Below are positions 8,810 to 11,581 of a stretch of 11,581 nucleotides of DNA, one piece after another (position 1 is the first letter of the stretch; each line of letters opens with the position of its first letter). A program made the translations under genes and the position numbers. The stretch is taken from positions 1 through 11,581 of the forward strand of contig JALUUZ010000229.1 of NCBI GenBank assembly GCA_027021095.1, in the 5' to 3' direction. The DNA comes from Gammaproteobacteria bacterium (GTDB taxonomy: Bacteria > Pseudomonadota > Gammaproteobacteria > SZUA-21). The notes beneath the pieces were generated by a model, which saw only the letters and a list, made by a program, of their open reading frames with translations, ran no database searches and was not told where the DNA came from.

Positions 8810-9072
8810 TCGATAATAAGAATCTGCTTGTTCTCAGGCAGGCGCATTTTCAATTTCTTACGTGCCACCCGCTCCACCTTGCCATGACTGAGCAACGCAC
8901 TCTGCTCGAGCATGAGTTCCACGCCCTTCTTTTCCAGTGTCCGCTGCAATTTTTCTGCTTGCTGCAGGCCCACGAACAAATCCCGGCTCTTGTGTTTTAC
9001 ATACACCAGCGCGATCGCTGTCAGCAGCACCAGAACATACAATATCGCCAGGGTAATTCTGTAGCCGCTCAT
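8806..9072 (-). CDS. ftsL: FtsL, bitopic cell division protein
   Basis: FtsL forms the FtsQLB complex that activates FtsWI at the septum. The product is only 88 residues. It has a very short cytoplasmic tail, one hydrophobic membrane segment (about 6-26) and a periplasmic region rich in Leu, Glu, Lys and Gln (about 30-65) that suits the leucine-zipper-like coiled coil of FtsL. The end, LKMRLPENKQILIIE, resembles the conserved FtsL C-terminus. FtsL sequences diverge strongly, so the call rests mainly on size, topology and position between rsmH and ftsI. Its ATG overlaps the rsmH stop (ATGA, 9069-9072), and its own stop overlaps the ftsI start. No strong Shine-Dalgarno is seen, only a GAG, which suggests coupled translation. 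Confidence 0.93.
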   Translation of the reverse strand: MSGYRITLAILYVLVLLTAIALVYVKHKSRDLFVGLQQAEKLQRTLEKKGVELMLEQSALLSHGKVERVARKKLKMRLPENKQILIIE

Positions 9073-10019
9073 CGCAGTCGCTCGGCAATACGTAATACCG
9101 CACTTCTTGCCCTGGGATTAGCCTCCAGCTCGTCCGCTTGCGGGCGGATTATCTTGCCAACCGGCTTCAGGCGCGGCAAAAATGGTTGCGTTCTTACCGG
9201 CAAACCAGGTGGCATGCGGTCTTCCGGCCCCCGGTAGTGCCGCCTGATAAAATGCTTAACTATGCGATCTTCCAACGAATGAAAACTTATCACCACAAGC
9301 CTCCCTCCAACTGCCAGCACTTCCGGTATGTCTTGCAAAAAACGCTTCAAGTCTTCCAGTTCGTTGTTGATGGCTATCCTTATCGCCTGAAAGGTTCTTG
9401 TTGCAGGATGTTTCCGCTTTTCCCTGGCCGGCACCACACTCGCGACCAGGTCCGCCAATTCACTGGTTGAACGAAAACCCTTGTTTTTCGCGTGGCTGAC
9501 AATGGCTTTCGCTATCCTTCCTGAATACCTCTCCTCACCATACTCTTTTAATACTCGCTTCAGTTCCTGTTCGTCTATGCGACTGAGCCATTGTGCCGCC
9601 GGTTCGCCCCGCGACGGATCGAAGCGCATGTCCAACGGCCCCTCGTGCAGAAAACTGAAACCCCTTTCCGGGGTATCCAGTTGCGGTGACGAAACCCCCA
9701 GGTCCAACAACACGCCCTGTACACCGTTCTGTATCTCCAACGCCGCCAGGATCCGCGCCACGTCAGCGAAACTGCCGCTTCGTATTACAAACCGTGGATC
9801 TTTGGCTGCCAGTTCATGCGCCGCCGCGACCGCCGCCGGGTCCTTGTCGATTGCGATCAGCCGGCCATGGCTGCCCAGGTGTTTCAAAATCTCTTTACTG
9901 TGGCCACCACGGCCAAACGTACCGTCTACATAAACTCCATCAGCAACAATCTTTAAACCCGCGATCGCCTGTTCCAGCAACACAGGCCGGTGTCGTCCCT
10001 CCCTTGCAACCCCGGTCAT
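9069..10019 (-). CDS. rsmH: RsmH (MraW), 16S rRNA C1402 N4-methyltransferase
   Basis: RsmH methylates the N4 position of C1402 in the ribosomal decoding centre, using S-adenosylmethionine. The product is 316 residues (E. coli 313). Early landmarks are HRPVLLEQAI (10-19), the SAM-binding loop VDGTFGRGGHS (31-41) and AIDKDP (56-61). Then come LLDLGVSSPQLD (104-115), RGFSF and PLDMRFDP (128-135), KHPATRTFQAIRI (203-215), ISFHSLEDRIVK (244-255) and the end NPRARSAVLRIAER (301-314). All match RsmH closely. The ATG at 10019-10017 overlaps the mraZ stop by 4 nt, and no good Shine-Dalgarno precedes it, so expression is likely coupled to mraZ. The gene is intact. Its older name MraW reflects its place in the murein region a cluster. 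Confidence 0.97.
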   Translation of the reverse strand: MTGVAREGRHRPVLLEQAIAGLKIVADGVYVDGTFGRGGHSKEILKHLGSHGRLIAIDKDPAAVAAAHELAAKDPRFVIRSGSFADVARILAALEIQNGVQGVLLDLGVSSPQLDTPERGFSFLHEGPLDMRFDPSRGEPAAQWLSRIDEQELKRVLKEYGEERYSGRIAKAIVSHAKNKGFRSTSELADLVASVVPAREKRKHPATRTFQAIRIAINNELEDLKRFLQDIPEVLAVGGRLVVISFHSLEDRIVKHFIRRHYRGPEDRMPPGLPVRTQPFLPRLKPVGKIIRPQADELEANPRARSAVLRIAERLR

Positions 10020-10486
10020 ATCGACAAGCCGGACAAGACACCTTCTTTACCTTCACCGCCCAAACCGTTTTCCTTCCAGGCATTGACCCGGGCATCCCAA
10101 ACTTCCTGCGGCCACAGCTCAAACTTGGTGCTTTGGCCAACCAACGTCGCCGTCTTATCGAGTTCGACCAGCTTACGTAGTGCCGCAGGCACCAACACCC
10201 GCCCCTGCTGATCCATTTCCACGTCCTGCGCACAACCGATAAACACCTGTTGCAGCTGGTGGGCAACCGGATCATCGATGTTAGGCAGCTTTTCGACTTC
10301 GCGCTGGCTTTCGTCGAAATCCGGTGTAAGATATATTAGAAGGCATTTACAGGTTCTCGGATCGAGTGTGATGACCATTTCCCCCGAACTTCGCTGTTTG
10401 ATCTGTTCACGAAAACGGGTCGGGATCGCAATGCGTCCCTTCTGGTCGACCGAAATCTCCGTAATGCCTCTGAATAAATTAGACAC
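10016..10486 (-). CDS. mraZ: MraZ, transcriptional regulator of the dcw operon
   Basis: MraZ is a DNA-binding protein related to AbrB and SpoVT that forms a ring-shaped oligomer and, in E. coli, represses its own operon. The 156-residue product (E. coli 152) has the two expected copies of the domain. The first is marked by DQKGRIAIPTRFR (14-26) and the second by DQQGRVLVPAALR (92-104). The second copy sits in the typical MraZ context IGCAQDVEMDQQGR. The start is a GTG at 10486-10484 with GGAG at 10492-10495, spaced 5 nt. The next in-frame Met is inside the protein and would destroy the first domain. The gene opens the operon, and six regularly spaced G-rich boxes in its leader look like its own binding sites, so negative autoregulation is inferred. 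Confidence 0.96.
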   Translation of the reverse strand: MSNLFRGITEISVDQKGRIAIPTRFREQIKQRSSGEMVITLDPRTCKCLLIYLTPDFDESQREVEKLPNIDDPVAHQLQQVFIGCAQDVEMDQQGRVLVPAALRKLVELDKTATLVGQSTKFELWPQEVWDARVNAWKENGLGGEGKEGVLSGLSI

Positions 10487-10491
10487 TTTTA

Positions 10492-10495
10492 CTCC
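10492..10495 (-). promoter_or_regulatory. Ribosome binding site of mraZ
   Basis: GGAG on the minus strand, 5 nt before the GTG start of mraZ. It settles the choice of this non-ATG start. It is also the only clear Shine-Dalgarno for the first three genes, since rsmH and ftsL have weak ones and overlap the gene before them. Confidence 0.75.
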
Positions 10496-10513
10496 GGGAG
10501 GTATCGGTCACTA

Positions 10514-10569
10514 ACCCTGATTTGCCACTGAACACCACAAAAGCACCCCTATCCACCACAATAACCCAC
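10514..10569 (-). promoter_or_regulatory. Probable MraZ operator: six G-rich boxes at one-turn spacing
   Basis: Read on the minus strand, six similar pentamers occur: GTGGG (10565-10569), GTGGT (10555-10559), GGGGT (10545-10549), GTGGT (10534-10538), GTGGC (10524-10528) and AGGGT (10514-10518). Their start-to-start distances are 10, 10, 11, 10 and 10 bp, so all face the same side of the helix. The E. coli MraZ operator is known as TGGGN direct repeats with 5-nt spacers upstream of mraZ. The same form and place here make this the likely MraZ site. The boxes lie between the predicted transcription start and the mraZ ribosome binding site. The last two boxes are the weakest members. The array is seen in the sequence; its binding by MraZ is inferred. 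Confidence 0.8.
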
Positions 10570-10576
10570 ATTGGCA

Positions 10577-10605
10577 ATTCTGGTAGTGATTACCTTTAAT
10601 GTCAA
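10577..10605 (-). promoter_or_regulatory. Predicted sigma-70 promoter of the dcw operon
   Basis: On the minus strand a perfect -35 hexamer TTGACA (10600-10605) is followed, after 17 bp, by CAGAAT (10577-10582), which matches 4 of 6 bases of the -10 consensus. Transcription would start near 10570, giving a leader of about 84 nt ahead of mraZ and placing the first G-rich box at the start site. A bound MraZ array would then overlap the initially transcribed region. The -35 is strong and the -10 weak. No other pair as good was seen in the spacer. Confidence 0.65.
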
Positions 10606-11010
10606 GGAAGCCATCTGGATTTTATAACCGCAGACAAGAACTTAGAGTATCTAGATAAAACCGCTTTAAAATCGTAATAGTGCAGAAACAGTGACTTATT
10701 CGACTGATCTCAAGTAACCTATGAAGAAAAAATAAACAAAAAAAATTTCTATTATTTTTTATGATGCAAACACTACAAAAAGTTTGTTAATTCAGCTTTA
10801 CTTGATCTTTAACTCTAGCCTGCAAACTTGCTAGGGAAACTGGTGGGCGTATGCATACGGGGTTGAACCCGCCTTTCTCACCATCCTTCTACTGCAACGG
10901 CGCAATGACACACCCATGGAGAAACACTTCAGTGCTTCGGCAACGAAAAATACATAAGTTTTTTGCTCTGGAAAATGGCAGACGACAGTCCGCTGCAGTC
11001 TGAAGCAGAA
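10606..11010 (-). other. Non-coding spacer between rnpB and the dcw promoter
   Basis: No convincing gene is seen in these 405 bases. The rnpB-proximal part (10815-11005) contains several possible hairpins on the minus strand: CAGAC/GTCTG arms at 10979-11002, a GAAGCAC-TGAA-GTGTTTC stem-loop at 10921-10938, a 12-bp palindrome CGTATGCATACG at 10848-10859, and CTAGC/GCTAG arms at 10815-10834. None is followed by a T-run good enough to call an intrinsic terminator. The part at about 10680-10800 is strongly AT-rich, with A and T tracts (for example near 10726-10760) that may bend DNA. A frame of 28 codons (10831-10917) has no ribosome binding site and is not called. Confidence 0.6.
10868..10882 (-). 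repeat. Imperfect repeat flanking rnpB, copy 1 (downstream)
   Basis: The minus strand reads GGTGAGAAAGGCGGG here, and the related copy upstream of rnpB, at 11484-11498, reads GGTAAGAAAGGCGGG: 14 of 15 bases agree. Weaker similarity extends some bases to each side, giving roughly 20 of 24. Both copies have the same orientation. The origin is unknown. Chance similarity cannot be excluded at this length. Confidence 0.45.
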
Positions 11011-11366
11011 GGTAAGGAGTCAACCGATAAGCCGGATTTTGTCTTGAACAGTCATTCATCTAGTCAGTATGTCACCATACTGATCCTGCAACCTACCCGG
11101 GAACAATACGGGCCGTATCTGTGTTCCCCTATTTGGTCTTGCTCCAGGTGGGGTTTGCCCTGCCACTGATGTTACCACCAGCGCGGTGCGCTCTTACCGC
11201 ACCATTTCACCCTTACCTGGTAAAACCAGGCGGTATATTTTCTGTGGCACTTTCCGTAGACTCACGTCTCCCAGGCGTTACCTGGCACCTTTGCCCTGTG
11301 GAGTCCGGACTTTCCTCTCCCCTGCAGCCTGGCGACCGCAAGGCAGCGACTGTTTGGTCGACTCCC
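11011..11366 (-). ncRNA. rnpB: RNase P RNA, bacterial type A (M1 RNA)
   Basis: This is the catalytic RNA of RNase P, which removes the 5' leader of precursor tRNAs. Conserved parts are readable on the minus strand: GAGGAAAGTCCGGACTCC (11300-11317), the segment TAAGAGCGCACCGCGC, GGGTAGG (11092-11098), TAGATGAATGACTG (11049-11062) and CGGCTTATCGG near the 3' end. The ends pair as helix P1: GGAGTCGACC (11356-11365) with GGTTGACTCC (11016-11025), ten pairs with one G-T wobble. GGGTAGG holds the GGU of loop L15, which pairs with the tRNA CCA end, so that function is kept. A P18-like hairpin CAGTATG-GTGA-CATACTG lies at 11065-11082. The length of about 356 nt fits type A. The exact 3' end is approximate. 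A promoter lies directly upstream, and no clear terminator was found downstream. The adjacent dcw operon runs in the same direction. Confidence 0.97.
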
Positions 11367-11371
11367 GCGGT

Positions 11372-11380
11372 AGTATACCA
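11372..11380 (-). promoter_or_regulatory. Extended -10 promoter of rnpB
   Basis: On the minus strand TGGTATACT contains the -10 hexamer TATACT (11372-11377), preceded by the TG of an extended -10 element. Its 3' end is 6-7 nt before the 5' end of helix P1 of RNase P RNA, where transcription should begin. No good -35 hexamer is found at 16-18 bp spacing, which is consistent with reliance on the extended -10. Confidence 0.75.
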
Positions 11381-11581
11381 TTTTTCACTGCCTTTGCACT
11401 GTGCCCTACCGGTGTAAAGCACCTGGAGCTCGCTTGGAGCCTGAACCCGCGGGCCGGAAGTTTTTTCTGCAACATTGCTAAGCCCGCCTTTCTTACCACC
11501 GTTCGTCACGAGACGGTTCAAGGGTGCGGCCTGGCTGGCTTTCGCGACCGAGGTGCGCGCAGGCAAGTAGGGTGCGTTGTA
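11381..11581. other. Region upstream of rnpB with no gene recognised
   Basis: No start codon with a recognisable protein was found on either strand in these 201 bases. One minus-strand frame is open from the edge, but it continues into rnpB and resembles no family I know. A possible stem-loop has ACCGT/ACGGT arms at 11498-11517. The minus-strand sequence GGTAAGAAAGGCGGG (11484-11498) resembles one found on the other side of rnpB. A gene could begin just beyond the right edge. Confidence 0.4.
11484..11498 (-). repeat. Imperfect repeat flanking rnpB, copy 2 (upstream)
   Basis: This is the partner of the copy at 10868-10882, one base different over 15, in the same orientation, and about 120 bases upstream of the rnpB 5' end. 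It directly abuts a small stem-loop (11498-11517). No function is known to me. Confidence 0.45.

Noticed and set aside
10648..10657. Palindrome TATCTAGATA upstream of the dcw promoter
   Set aside because: A single 10-bp palindrome in AT-rich DNA is expected by chance, with no second copy and no known operator match.
10767..10786. CAAAC/GTTTG inverted repeat as a possible terminator
   Set aside because: The stem is only five bases with a ten-base loop and no adjoining T-run after the arm on the minus strand.
10831..10917. 28-codon minus-strand frame in the rnpB-mraZ spacer
   Set aside because: No ribosome binding site, no recognisable peptide, and it is short enough to occur by chance.
10963..11169. 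Plus-strand frame overlapping the 3' half of rnpB
   Set aside because: It lies antisense to RNase P RNA, and its sequence is explained by the conserved RNA.
11213..11581. Minus-strand open frame entering from the right edge
   Set aside because: It runs through the rnpB promoter and half of the RNase P RNA and shows no family resemblance. It is probably open by chance.
1..11581. Mobile elements, CRISPR arrays, tRNA genes or defence genes
   Set aside because: Looked for on both strands. No transposase, integrase, spaced direct repeats of CRISPR size or tRNA cloverleaf were seen. The coding part is continuous core dcw sequence.

Overview
The window carries the upstream part of a division and cell wall (dcw) gene cluster from a Gram-negative gammaproteobacterium. 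Everything identified lies on the minus strand. Reading along that strand (right to left), the order is rnpB (RNase P RNA), mraZ, rsmH, ftsL, ftsI, murE, murF, mraY, murD, ftsW and the first 107 codons of murG, which runs off the left edge. The ten-gene order is that of Escherichia coli. An rnpB gene next to mraZ is, from memory, the Pseudomonas-type arrangement. MurE has the DNPR motif of meso-diaminopimelate ligases, as expected of a Gram-negative. Protein similarity places the source in the Gammaproteobacteria, but I cannot name a genus.

Layout: 11381-11581 has no recognisable gene. rnpB (about 11011-11366) has an extended -10 promoter. 10487-11010 is a non-coding spacer. It holds some hairpins, an AT-rich stretch, and then the likely promoter (TTGACA, 17 bp, CAGAAT) of the dcw operon. 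Immediately downstream of that promoter are six G-rich boxes spaced 10-11 bp apart, which look like an enlarged MraZ operator. From mraZ to murF the genes are joined by five consecutive 4-nt ATGA stop/start overlaps. From murF onward the junctions are gaps of about 10 to 25 nt.

Function: MraZ is the autoregulator. RsmH methylates 16S rRNA. FtsL is a small divisome protein of the FtsQLB complex. FtsI and FtsW are the septal transpeptidase and glycosyltransferase pair. MurE, MurF and MurD are amino acid ligases that build UDP-MurNAc-pentapeptide. MraY and MurG make lipid I and lipid II. The cluster thus covers most of the route from UDP-MurNAc-alanine to septal peptidoglycan. All complete genes look intact, with their catalytic motifs present.

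This is an ordinary core-genome region and I see no new defence or mobile system. The points most worth a second look are the six-box operator, a roughly 35-residue insertion in a periplasmic loop of MraY, and an imperfect repeat flanking rnpB.
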